Of a stretch of 12,300 nt of DNA, positions 1 to 7,281 are shown in pieces (the stretch's first letter is position 1; each line of letters opens with the position of its first letter). The stretch is from CAZFHZ01 sp964519015. Lineage in GTDB: Bacteria > Blakebacterota > Blakebacteria > Blakebacterales > CAYUVJ01. The notes beneath the pieces are model-generated. The model saw nothing but the letters and a program-made list of their open reading frames with translations, had not been told where the DNA came from and did no database searches. The translations under genes were made by a program, and so were the position numbers. The stretch lies in the NCBI GenBank assembly GCA_964519015.1, contig CAZFHZ010000098.1:1-12300 (forward strand), read 5' to 3'.

Positions 1-57
1 CAGACGGGGCAGACGGCCAACCAGAGCCTGCTCTTCCGCACCCTGCCGGTGCGGTGA
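1..57 (+). CDS. C-terminal end of a TPR-GWxTD family paralogue (5' end outside window)
   Basis: Only the last 18 codons and a TGA stop (55-57) are present. The final residues, S-L-L-F-R-T-L-P-V-R, match the C-termini of the two complete paralogues downstream (R-L-L-F-R-T-L-P-F-R and R-I-L-F-R-T-L-P-A-R). At the DNA level, 28-48 is identical to 2377-2397. This is therefore the last beta-strand of a fourth member of the tandem family. It shows that the array continues upstream of the window. Domains cannot be seen in so short a piece, and the family call rests wholly on similarity to the neighbours and on same-strand tandem position. Confidence 0.85.
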   Translation, partial: QTGQTANQSLLFRTLPVR

Positions 58-96
58 AGGGGCCGGGATTGATTGCAGATAGCCGTTGGGACTACA

Positions 97-123
97 CTCG
101 GGACGATTCCAAACCGTCCTGAG
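97..123 (+). other. Intergenic stem-loop between the first two array members
   Basis: CTCGGGACG (97-105) and CGTCCTGAG (115-123) can pair as a 9-bp stem with one G-U pair around a 9-nt loop. It lies in the 108-bp space between the partial paralogue and the next gene. There is no T-run after it, so it is not a standard intrinsic terminator. It could attenuate, protect an RNA end or be chance in GC-rich DNA. I see no convincing promoter in this space. Confidence 0.35.
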
Positions 124-153
124 ATCGGGAGAGGGGCCCGGGACCGCGACCAC

Positions 154-158
154 GGAGG
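154..158 (+). promoter_or_regulatory. Ribosome binding site fixing the start at 166
   Basis: GGAGG lies 7 nt before ATG 166. The same frame is open further upstream from a TTG at 73, but that start would put 31 polar residues in front of the signal peptide and has no comparable Shine-Dalgarno sequence. The site therefore supports the ATG at 166. Confidence 0.8.
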
Positions 159-165
159 CACCTGT

Positions 166-2406
166 ATGCGGTCCGCCGTTATCGTTCTACCTGGCCCGCA
201 TCGGCCCCTGAGCCTCCGGCGCGGATTCCTGCTCCTGTTCTCACTCCTGCTTCTCCTCACACTGACCATCGGTCCGTGTATTGTCCAGGCCCAGGACCCG
301 CTCCCGTTGGCTGCTTTGTGCGACTCCGCCCGGGCCCATTTGGAGCGGGGGGATGTGGAAGGGGCCCGGACCCTCTACCAGCAGGTGCTGAGCCGTGACC
401 GCAACTACCCGCCGGCCGTGCTGGGTATGGGGCGGGCCATCCTGCAGATCCCCAACCGGGCCTACGATGCCCTGGAGTACCTGCGCCGGGCGACCAGCCT
501 GATGCCCGAGGCCCCCGAGGCCCACTATCAGCGGGCCCTCGCCCACTTGAGGCTGGCCCGCGGTCTCGGGGGAGGGGACGACGCCGTGGCCGCCCGCCGC
601 GAACTGGAGCGGGTCATCGTGCTCGATCCCTCCCATCCCGATGCCTGGCGGCAGTTGGGGATCCTCTACCGGGACGTGATCGGGGACCCGGACAAGGCCT
701 CGCAGGCCTTCCGGACCCAGGTGGCCGCCGATCCCGGCAACACCGAGGCGCGCTACGACAACCTGCGCACCTTCATGGACTACGGGGAGTGGGAGGCGGC
801 GGTGAGCGATGCCGAGGAGATGCTCCGGCGCATGCCCGAGGACCCGCGTCCTTATCCCTACCTGGCCGGCGCGCTCTGGAAGCTGGGGCGGGGGGATGAG
901 GCGATGCGGATCTTCGAGGACTACTTCGGGCGGATCGAGCCGAAGGAGCGGGACCTCTACTTCGACCTCACCCTGATCCTCGATCACGGTGAGATCGCCG
1001 AGGTCGAGCGACTTTCCCCTCAAGGGCGCCGGGGGTGGTGGGACCACTACTGGGCGGTGCGCGACCCCGACCCGAAGACGGCGGTCAACGAGCGGCTGCT
1101 CGAGCACTTCATCCGGGTGGCCTGGGCCCGGGTCGCCTTCGGGGAGAAGAAGTGGCCGTGGGACGAGCGGGGGCCCGCCTATGTGCGCTACGGGGAACCC
1201 GACCTGAAGGCGGAGCGGGGGAGCGCCATCGTCTGGGACCTGGCGGTGGGGGACTGGTGGGAGTGGGTTGACCGGCGGCAGAAGTTCGAACTGGCCATGG
1301 GGATGCCCTACGCCTATGTCTTCGCTCTGGGTCGGTCAATGCCTCCCGATGCGCAGGAGGACACCTCCACTCCGACCGGTGCCGCGTCCGAGCTCTTCAG
1401 CAACCTGACCGGCAAGTGGGCCTACCTCGACCGCGGGATCGAACTGAACTTCTACGACCCGATCGGCAGCGGGATCTACCTGAGCGAGAACATGAGCACG
1501 ATGCTGCTCGACCAGATGGAGCGGCGCTTCCCGGTGGCCAGCGAGGAGGAGGACAAGATCGGGTATGTCGACCCGATGGACGGGGTCTACACCTTCCGGG
1601 GCCAGGAGGGGCGGACGGCGGTCGAGTACGCCTTCGCGCTGCTGCCGGGGGACTTCGGTCAGTTCCGCTCCTACACCGGTCTCTACGCGCAGCTCGACGT
1701 GGATGTGCGGGTCTTCACCCCGGAGTGGACCGAAGTGGCTCGCGCCGGAGGGGCCGCGAAACGGTTGCAGACGGTGCCCCAGGTCCGGATCCGGGGCATC
1801 CCCCTCTTCGTGGATGCCACCCGGCTGGAGGTGCCGCCCGGTGAGTACCGGATCGCCACCCTGCTGCTCGACCCGGAGTCGGGGCAGCGGGCCCGGACGG
1901 AAGAGGAGGTCAGCCTGCCCGACTACTCGGGCGGGGAGCTGATGGTCAGCGACATCCTGCCGGCGGCGGCCGTCCGGGAGGTGCCGAGGGGCACGGAGGG
2001 GCGATTCGTGCGGGGGAACCTGGAGGTGCTGCCCCTCCCGGGACGGGCGCTCCAGTCCGACCAGCCTCTCTTCGTCTACTATGAGGTCTACAACCTGCGC
2101 AAAGACCCCGTAGGGGCGACCGATTACGAGGTGTCTTATGCGGTGGGAGAGGCGCCCGACGAGGGGGGCCTGGGGGCGCGGCTCTACCAGGGACTGAAGA
2201 GCCTGGTCGGGGTGGGGCGCCGGCGGACCGTGCTGACCGCCCGGGTCGAACGGAGCGGGATCACCACCGACAGCGGGGAGTACCTGGAGATCGACATGAG
2301 CGCGGTGCCGGCCGGGACCTGGCTGCTGGAACTGACCGTAACCGACCGGCTGACGCGGGTGAGCACCTCGCAGCGCCTGCTCTTCCGCACCCTGCCGTTC
2401 CGGTAG
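166..2406 (+). CDS. Exported TPR-GWxTD domain protein, paralogue 1
   Basis: 746 aa, function unknown. A Sec signal peptide is clear: basic L-R-R at about 17-19, a leucine-rich core at 21-35 and likely cleavage after V-Q-A (42). Residues about 48-255 form roughly six TPR-like helical pairs, with motifs such as ALEYLRRAT and LDPSHPDAW. A GWxTD-type domain follows, with W-W-D-H-Y-W at 291-296, R-D-P-D-P-K-T-A-V-N-E-R at 299-310, P-W-D-E-R-G from 331 and Y-G-E-P-D at 342-346. A 40-codon linker leads to a long beta-rich C-terminal region shared with the two genes downstream. TPRs normally mediate protein contacts, so an envelope scaffold or assembly role is a reasonable inference. The protein is probably periplasmic or surface-associated, since only a signal peptide and no other membrane segment is seen. 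The next paralogue starts 19 bp after the stop, which suggests co-transcription. Confidence 0.9.
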   Translation: MRSAVIVLPGPHRPLSLRRGFLLLFSLLLLLTLTIGPCIVQAQDPLPLAALCDSARAHLERGDVEGARTLYQQVLSRDRNYPPAVLGMGRAILQIPNRAYDALEYLRRATSLMPEAPEAHYQRALAHLRLARGLGGGDDAVAARRELERVIVLDPSHPDAWRQLGILYRDVIGDPDKASQAFRTQVAADPGNTEARYDNLRTFMDYGEWEAAVSDAEEMLRRMPEDPRPYPYLAGALWKLGRGDEAMRIFEDYFGRIEPKERDLYFDLTLILDHGEIAEVERLSPQGRRGWWDHYWAVRDPDPKTAVNERLLEHFIRVAWARVAFGEKKWPWDERGPAYVRYGEPDLKAERGSAIVWDLAVGDWWEWVDRRQKFELAMGMPYAYVFALGRSMPPDAQEDTSTPTGAASELFSNLTGKWAYLDRGIELNFYDPIGSGIYLSENMSTMLLDQMERRFPVASEEEDKIGYVDPMDGVYTFRGQEGRTAVEYAFALLPGDFGQFRSYTGLYAQLDVDVRVFTPEWTEVARAGGAAKRLQTVPQVRIRGIPLFVDATRLEVPPGEYRIATLLLDPESGQRARTEEEVSLPDYSGGELMVSDILPAAAVREVPRGTEGRFVRGNLEVLPLPGRALQSDQPLFVYYEVYNLRKDPVGATDYEVSYAVGEAPDEGGLGARLYQGLKSLVGVGRRRTVLTARVERSGITTDSGEYLEIDMSAVPAGTWLLELTVTDRLTRVSTSQRLLFRTLPFR

Positions 2407-2425
2407 GCGGAGATCGTGAACTGAG

Positions 2426-4741
2426 ATGAAGAACATCCGGAGACGCTTCCCCATCCCCCGCATCGCGGCCCTCGTGCTGGTCCCGGTGCTCTCGATCGCC
2501 GGCCCGGCGGCCGCCCAGGAGACCCCGCTACCGGCGCTCTGCGACTCCGCCCGGGCCCGCCTGGAGCGGGGGGATGTGGCCGGCGCCCGTGCCCTCTACG
2601 AGCAGGCCCTGACCCGGGAGAAGGACTACCCCCGGGCCGTGATCGGTATGGGCATGGTGCTCATGGAGACCTCCAACCGGACCGCCCAGGCGCTCGAGTA
2701 CTTCTCGCGGGCCGTCATCCTCGACCCGACTTCCCCGGAGGCACACTACCAGAAGGCCCGGGCCCACCTCCGGCTCGCCCAGGGGGACCTGGGACGGGAC
2801 AACGCCAACCTGGCCCGGCGGGAACTGGAGACGGTCATTGCGCTCGATCCCTCCCACCCGGATGCCTACCGCCTGCTCGGCCTGCTCTTGATGGGAGTGC
2901 TCCACGACTACGAGAAGGCGGCCGAGGCCTTCCGCAAGCAGACCGAAGCGGCTCCGGGCAACCTGGAGGCCCGCTTCGAGTACGTGAAGGCCCTCATGGA
3001 CATGGGGATGTTCGAGCGGGCGGTCACCCAGGCGGAGGACCTGAAGCGCCGGGCCCCGGACAATCCGCGGGTCTACCCCTACCTGGCCGGCGCCTACTGG
3101 AAACTGGAGCGCTATGACGAGGCGATGCGGGTCTTCGAAGATTACTTCGGAGTGGCGCCGCCCGAGGAGCGCGACCTCTACTTCGACCTGGAACCGGTCC
3201 TGGAGAAAGAGGAGGCGAAGAGCTACCACTCCCTGAATCCGACCGGGCAGCGCACCTTCTGGGATTACTACTGGTCGACCCGCGACCCCGACCCGAAGAC
3301 GGCGGTCAACGAGCGGCTGCTGGAGCACTTCATCCGGGTGGCCTGGGCCCGGCTCGAGTTCGCCCAGAGCGTCTTCCCTTGGGACGCCCGGGGGGATTTC
3401 TACATCCGCTACGGCGAGCCGGACGTGCGCAGCGGCCGGGGAAGGATCGTGGCCTGGGAACTGGTGGACGACGATCCCGCCTGGACCCGGCGCAAGCGGG
3501 AGTTCGAGCGGCAGATGGGGCTTCCCTCCAACATCTCCTCCAGCGGCATCTTCGACCAGCCGGCCTTCACCGCTCCCTTCGGCATCCCGAAAGGGCTGGT
3601 GGTGGCCATCGCCGACTCGATGTGGCGCGAGGTCCAGATGTCCTTCGCCGGCGCGGGCGAGCGTCCCACCCCCGACACGATCTGGGACCAGGCCGTGACC
3701 GATGCGGAGCGCCGCGCCATGCGCGGCTCCATGGCCACGCCCGAGCGCTGGGTCTACCAGGACAAGGGGATCGATCTGAACTTCGAGGACCCGATCGGGC
3801 GGGGGAAGTATGTGGTCTCCGACGTTCGTTCCCGGATGCTGGTCGAGCAGATGGAAGAACGACTCCCCACCCTCTCCGAGGAGGAGGACAAGATCCAGCT
3901 CATCGATCCCATGGACGGGATCTTCACCTTCCGGGGGAGCAACGGGAAAACGGCCGTGGAGTATGCCTTCGCCCTCCTCCCCGACGATTTCGGGCAGTTC
4001 CGCTCGGTGACCGGGATCTACGCCACTCTCGATGTGGATGTACGGGTCTTCACCCCCGACTGGCAGGAGGTGGCCCGGGCGGGGGAGCAGGCCCGGCGCC
4101 TCCAGACGGTGCCGCAGGTGAAGATCCGCGGTATCCCCCTCTTCGTGGACGCCACCCGGCTGGAGGTAGCGCCGGGGGAGTATCGCATCACGACCATGCT
4201 GCTTGACGCCGAATCGGGAAAGCGGGGGACGGCCGAAGAACTGGTCGACCTGCCCGACTACTCCGGATCCGGCCTGATGGTGAGTGACATCCTGCCGGCG
4301 GCCTCGATCCGCGAGGTGCCGCGGGGCACGCCGGGAACGTTCGTGCGGGACAATCTGGAGGTGCTGCCGCTGCCCGGGCGGGCCCTCCAGGCCGATCAGC
4401 CCCTCTTCATCTACTATGAAGTCTACAATCTGAAGAAGGACCCGGTGGGGGCTACTGATTATGAGATCTCCTACGCGGTGGGGGAGGCCCCCGAACAGAG
4501 CGGGCTGGGGGCCCGGCTCTTCCAGGGCATGAGGAGCCTGGTGGGGGCCGGGCGACGGCGGAGCGTGTTGACCGCCACCGTGCCGCGCAGCGACATCCGC
4601 AGCGACATCGGTGAGTATCTTGAGATCGACATGAGTCAGCTCCCGGCCGGTACCTACCTGTTGGAACTCACGGCCAAGGACAACCTGAACGGAGCCACCG
4701 CCTCCCGGCGCATCCTCTTCCGCACCCTGCCGGCGCGCTGA
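2426..4741 (+). CDS. Exported TPR-GWxTD domain protein, paralogue 2
   Basis: 771 aa, the longest of the three complete copies. The N-terminus has K-N-I-R-R-R, a hydrophobic core at about 13-26 and a likely signal peptidase I site after A-A-A (30). TPR-like repeats fill about 36-245. The GWxTD-type domain carries R-D-P-D-P-K-T-A-V-N-E-R, P-W-D-A-R-G with its Trp at 319, and F-Y-I-R-Y-G-E-P-D. The extra length is a 78-codon linker (3515-3748) between the domain core and the conserved W-V-Y-Q-D-K-G-I-D-L segment, against 40 and 25 codons in its sisters. The C-terminal region is very close to paralogue 1, including S-D-I-L-P-A-A and L-E-V-L-P-L-P-G-R-A-L-Q. The start is the only ATG before the signal sequence; a GGAG at 2409-2412 is rather distant (13 nt), so translation may be partly coupled to the gene 19 bp upstream. 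Molecular function is unknown. Confidence 0.9.
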   Translation: MKNIRRRFPIPRIAALVLVPVLSIAGPAAAQETPLPALCDSARARLERGDVAGARALYEQALTREKDYPRAVIGMGMVLMETSNRTAQALEYFSRAVILDPTSPEAHYQKARAHLRLAQGDLGRDNANLARRELETVIALDPSHPDAYRLLGLLLMGVLHDYEKAAEAFRKQTEAAPGNLEARFEYVKALMDMGMFERAVTQAEDLKRRAPDNPRVYPYLAGAYWKLERYDEAMRVFEDYFGVAPPEERDLYFDLEPVLEKEEAKSYHSLNPTGQRTFWDYYWSTRDPDPKTAVNERLLEHFIRVAWARLEFAQSVFPWDARGDFYIRYGEPDVRSGRGRIVAWELVDDDPAWTRRKREFERQMGLPSNISSSGIFDQPAFTAPFGIPKGLVVAIADSMWREVQMSFAGAGERPTPDTIWDQAVTDAERRAMRGSMATPERWVYQDKGIDLNFEDPIGRGKYVVSDVRSRMLVEQMEERLPTLSEEEDKIQLIDPMDGIFTFRGSNGKTAVEYAFALLPDDFGQFRSVTGIYATLDVDVRVFTPDWQEVARAGEQARRLQTVPQVKIRGIPLFVDATRLEVAPGEYRITTMLLDAESGKRGTAEELVDLPDYSGSGLMVSDILPAASIREVPRGTPGTFVRDNLEVLPLPGRALQADQPLFIYYEVYNLKKDPVGATDYEISYAVGEAPEQSGLGARLFQGMRSLVGAGRRRSVLTATVPRSDIRSDIGEYLEIDMSQLPAGTYLLELTAKDNLNGATASRRILFRTLPAR

Positions 4742-4744
4742 TCC

Positions 4745-4763
4745 CTCCCGGCCCGACCGGGAG
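4745..4763 (+). other. Short GC-rich hairpin after paralogue 2
   Basis: CTCCCGG (4745-4751) and CCGGGAG (4757-4763) form a perfect 7-bp stem around a 5-nt loop, starting 4 nt after the stop codon. Its position suits a transcript end or partial terminator between paralogues 2 and 3, but no T-run follows. The rest of this 170-bp space (to 4911) is GC-rich, and I see no clear promoter or gene in it. Confidence 0.35.
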
Positions 4764-4911
4764 AGCCGCTGGAGGAATCCGTTCGACGATTCGATGAACA
4801 GGCCGGGGGGAGGGCACGTCTCACCTGTGGGATCGGCTGGCGGGTGCCTCCCGGTCCCGATACTGTAGGAGGCGGGGCGTCCGACCCCGAACGACCGGTG
4901 GGTGGTTACCG

Positions 4912-7131
4912 ATGAGGACCGGGCAGCTGAAGAGGATCCCTTCCCGACCGACGGGGCACCGTCATATCCCGGCCGGTGGGGGAGTGGTCCGGGCGGTCCG
5001 GACACTCCTGGTCCTGATCCTCTTTCTCGCCGGCCCCGGTGTCCTGGCCCGCCAGGCGGACCCTCCTCCCGGCCCGGTCCCCCTCCTGGTCAGCCGGGCC
5101 GACACCTTGCTCGCCCACGGCGACGTCGAAGGGGCCTACGCTCTGCTCCAGCGGGTCCTCAAGGACGATCCGAGGTCGGTGCCGGCACTGGTGAGCATGG
5201 GGCGGGTCATGCTGGCAACCAAGGCCGGCGGGGGACGTGCGGTCGAGTACCTGACCCGGGCGGTCCGCCTGGAGCCCGACAACCAACAGGCCCGCTATCA
5301 GAAGGCGCTTGCCCACCTGCGGCTCGCTCCCGGGGATGTCGGACGGGACAACGCCCGCCAGGCCCAGATCGACCTGGAGCGCCTGCTGGAACTCAACCCC
5401 AGCCACGCGGACGCCTGGTACCAGCTCGGTCGGCTCCGGCAGGAGTTCTACTCCGACGTCGCCGGGGCCTCCGACGCCTTTCTGAAACAGCTCGAGACGC
5501 AGCCGTCCCACGCCGAGGCCCGGCAGCAGCTCCTGGAATCCCATATGGCGGCCGGGGACTGGCGGGGCGCCGCCCGGGCCGGAGAGCTGATCCTGGAGCG
5601 GGCCCCCGATGTGCTCGAAGCCTACCCCTATATCGCCGCCGCCCACTGGAAGCTGGGGGAGAGCGAGCGGGCGATGGAGGTCTTCGAGTCCTACCTGGAG
5701 CGGCTCGATGGAAGAGACCGTTCCCTCTATCTCGACCTCGGGTCCGTGCTCAGCGTCGAAGAGGCGGCCGAGTACACCGCCCTCGACGAAGAGGGCCGCC
5801 GGTACTACCGGGAGCGCTACTGGTCGGTGCGCGACCCCGATCCCACCACCCCGGTCAACGAGCGGCTGCTGGAGCACTATGCCCGCGTGGCCTACGCGCG
5901 GTTGGAGTTCGGCCGCCTCCTCTGGCCGTGGGACGAGCGGGGGGATATGTACGTGCGCTACGGGGAGCCCGACCGGAGGATCGGATACGGGCGGCCCTTC
6001 GCGGAGGAGTTGATCGACCAGGACCCGGAGTACATCAGCCGGCGCCGGAAGTTCGAGCAGGAAGTCGGGATGCCCCTCAACGGGATCGGCAACCGCGAGG
6101 AAGGGGGCCGGTCCCGCGCCCAGCGCCAGCCGGAGCGCTGGATCTACCTGGACAGGGGGCTCGACCTGACCTTCGAGGACCCGGTCTCCAGCGGTCGCTT
6201 CTCCGTCAATGGTGCGCACGGGCGCATGCTGGTCGAACGCCTTGAGGAAAACCTCCCTTCGTTGAGCGTCGAGGAGGACCGCATCGGGCGGTTGGAGCCG
6301 CTGCAGTCACTGGTCACCTTCCGGGGGGCGGAGGGCATGACCCGGCTGGAATACGCCTACGCCCTGCTCCCGGACGATTTCGGGGCCTTCCGCAGCCCGA
6401 CCGGTGAGTATGCCGAGCTGGATGTGGACATCCAGCTCTACTCGCCGGGCTGGATCCCGGTGGTCGGGGCCACCGAGCCGGCCCGGCGGATCGAGACCAT
6501 CCCCCAGATGCGCATCCGCGGGGTGCCGCTATTTGTCGACGCCACCCGTGTCCAGGCCCGGCCGGGCCACTATGTACTGGCCACCCGCCTCATGGATCCC
6601 GCAACCGGTGACCGGGCCGCGGTCGAAGAGGATATCGAACTCCCCGACTACAGCGGAAGCGATCTGATGCTGAGCGACATCCTGCCGGCCGCCGCCGTCC
6701 AGGAGGTGGGGCGGGGACGGGAAGGGCGGTTCGTACGCGGGGAAGTCGAGGTGCTCCCCCTGCCGGGAAGCACGATCTACCGCGATCAATCGCTCTTTAT
6801 CTACTACGAGATCTACAACCTGACCAAGGACGCCTACGGAGCCACCGACTACGTCATCGAGTACTCGGTGGTGGAAGCCCCCGAGGAGGAAGGATTCACC
6901 CGCATGCTCTGGCGGGGGATCCGCAACCTGGTCCGCCCGGTCTCGGGACTGGCCGGATTGAGCAGCCGCATCGAGCAGAGTGGGATCCGGACCGAGGAGC
7001 CGGCCTGGCTGGAGGTGGACATGCGCCTTGCCCCTCCCGGCGCGTATGAATTGCAGCTCGTTGTCAGTGATAGACTCAGTGGTAGAACGGCGTCCAACAC
7101 CCTGCGTTTCCGCAGTGTACCCCGGTTATAA
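4912..7131 (+). CDS. Exported TPR-GWxTD domain protein, paralogue 3 (most divergent)
   Basis: 739 aa. Same architecture as the two preceding genes: hydrophobic signal core at about 31-42 with likely cleavage after V-L-A (46), TPR-like repeats at about 55-265, a GWxTD-type domain with R-D-P-D-P-T-T-P-V-N-E-R, P-W-D-E-R-G (Trp 340) and Y-V-R-Y-G-E-P-D, a short 25-codon linker, then the shared C-terminal region with S-D-I-L-P-A-A-A-V. It has drifted further from the other two and ends F-R-S-V-P-R-L rather than F-R-T-L-P. The ATG at 4912 has GGTGGGTGGT upstream but gives a long basic N-region. A GTG at 4984 would give a more compact signal peptide (M-V-R-A-V-R-T-L-L) but lacks a properly spaced ribosome site. 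It sits 170 bp after paralogue 2, so it may be transcribed separately. Function unknown; probably an envelope protein. Confidence 0.88.
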   Translation: MRTGQLKRIPSRPTGHRHIPAGGGVVRAVRTLLVLILFLAGPGVLARQADPPPGPVPLLVSRADTLLAHGDVEGAYALLQRVLKDDPRSVPALVSMGRVMLATKAGGGRAVEYLTRAVRLEPDNQQARYQKALAHLRLAPGDVGRDNARQAQIDLERLLELNPSHADAWYQLGRLRQEFYSDVAGASDAFLKQLETQPSHAEARQQLLESHMAAGDWRGAARAGELILERAPDVLEAYPYIAAAHWKLGESERAMEVFESYLERLDGRDRSLYLDLGSVLSVEEAAEYTALDEEGRRYYRERYWSVRDPDPTTPVNERLLEHYARVAYARLEFGRLLWPWDERGDMYVRYGEPDRRIGYGRPFAEELIDQDPEYISRRRKFEQEVGMPLNGIGNREEGGRSRAQRQPERWIYLDRGLDLTFEDPVSSGRFSVNGAHGRMLVERLEENLPSLSVEEDRIGRLEPLQSLVTFRGAEGMTRLEYAYALLPDDFGAFRSPTGEYAELDVDIQLYSPGWIPVVGATEPARRIETIPQMRIRGVPLFVDATRVQARPGHYVLATRLMDPATGDRAAVEEDIELPDYSGSDLMLSDILPAAAVQEVGRGREGRFVRGEVEVLPLPGSTIYRDQSLFIYYEIYNLTKDAYGATDYVIEYSVVEAPEEEGFTRMLWRGIRNLVRPVSGLAGLSSRIEQSGIRTEEPAWLEVDMRLAPPGAYELQLVVSDRLSGRTASNTLRFRSVPRL

Positions 7132-7200
7132 TCTGCATAAATTGTTCCGCTAGTTCCACTTTTCACTTTACGTCCTCAGACGGCCATCGCACTATATTTG

Positions 7201-7230
7201 TAGACATAATCGAGTTTAAGACAAGATACT
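7201..7230 (+). promoter_or_regulatory. Candidate sigma70-type promoter for the redox operon
   Basis: TAGACA (7201-7206, five of six matches to TTGACA) and GATACT (7225-7230, four of six matches to TATAAT) are separated by 18 nt, inside the only AT-rich stretch of the window. Transcription would begin near 7237, leaving a leader of about 45 nt before the ATG at 7282. The prediction is by eye and the -10 element is imperfect. It is strengthened by an inverted repeat lying over the spacer and -10. Confidence 0.45.
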
Positions 7231-7237
7231 CGATTAT
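7206..7237 (+). promoter_or_regulatory. Perfect 9-bp inverted repeat, candidate operator
   Basis: ATAATCGAG (7206-7214) and CTCGATTAT (7229-7237) are exact reverse complements separated by 14 nt. The arms overlap the end of the candidate -35, the -10 and the expected start point, as an operator for a dimeric repressor would. A stem-loop reading is also possible, with TTGTTCTTT just after it, but the stem is AT-rich with a long loop and there is a gene 45 nt downstream, so a terminator seems less likely. No known regulator's consensus is recognised. Confidence 0.5.
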
Positions 7238-7266
7238 TGTTCTTTCCAAACGCATCCCGCTTTTGG

Positions 7267-7273
7267 GGAGGAG
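7267..7273 (+). promoter_or_regulatory. Strong ribosome binding site fixing the start at 7282
   Basis: GGAGGAG ends 8 nt before the ATG at 7282. The reading frame is open back to a TTG at 7237, which would add 15 residues in front of the twin-arginine signal and overlap the promoter. The ribosome site decides for 7282. Confidence 0.85.
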
Positions 7274-7281
7274 CACGGATC

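Noticed and set aside
73..165. Upstream TTG start giving a 31-residue longer paralogue 1
   Set aside because: No ribosome site there, the added residues are polar and precede a normal signal peptide, and GGAGG stands 7 nt before ATG 166.
4794..4868. 24-codon open frame after a GGAGG in the gap before paralogue 3
   Set aside because: The GGAGG is 18 nt from the ATG, the product is Gly/Pro-rich without features, and GC-rich DNA yields such frames often.
2528..5005. Very long open frame on the - strand (825 codons) opposite paralogue 2
   Set aside because: It lies antisense to a clearly coding gene with strong family similarity to its neighbours, is rich in Gly/Pro/Arg/His as expected of GC-rich shadow frames, has no recognisable motifs and spans an intergenic gap. 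The other long - strand frames at 241-1107, 1336-2463, 4906-6219, 7459-8217 and 9482-10393 are rejected for the same reason.
4902..6245. Open + strand frame of 447 codons overlapping paralogue 3
   Set aside because: It is an out-of-frame shadow rich in Arg/Gly/Pro; the overlapping frame has the signal peptide, TPRs and conserved family blocks.
7102..7115. CTGCG-TTTC-CGCAG hairpin near the end of paralogue 3 as a terminator
   Set aside because: Only a 5-bp stem inside the coding sequence with no T-run; too weak to call.
7127..7132. Perfect TATAAT over the stop codon of paralogue 3
   Set aside because: No reasonable -35 element at 16-18 nt upstream and no extended -10 TG; the start would leave a leader of about 140 nt. 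Kept only as an alternative to the candidate promoter at 7201-7230.
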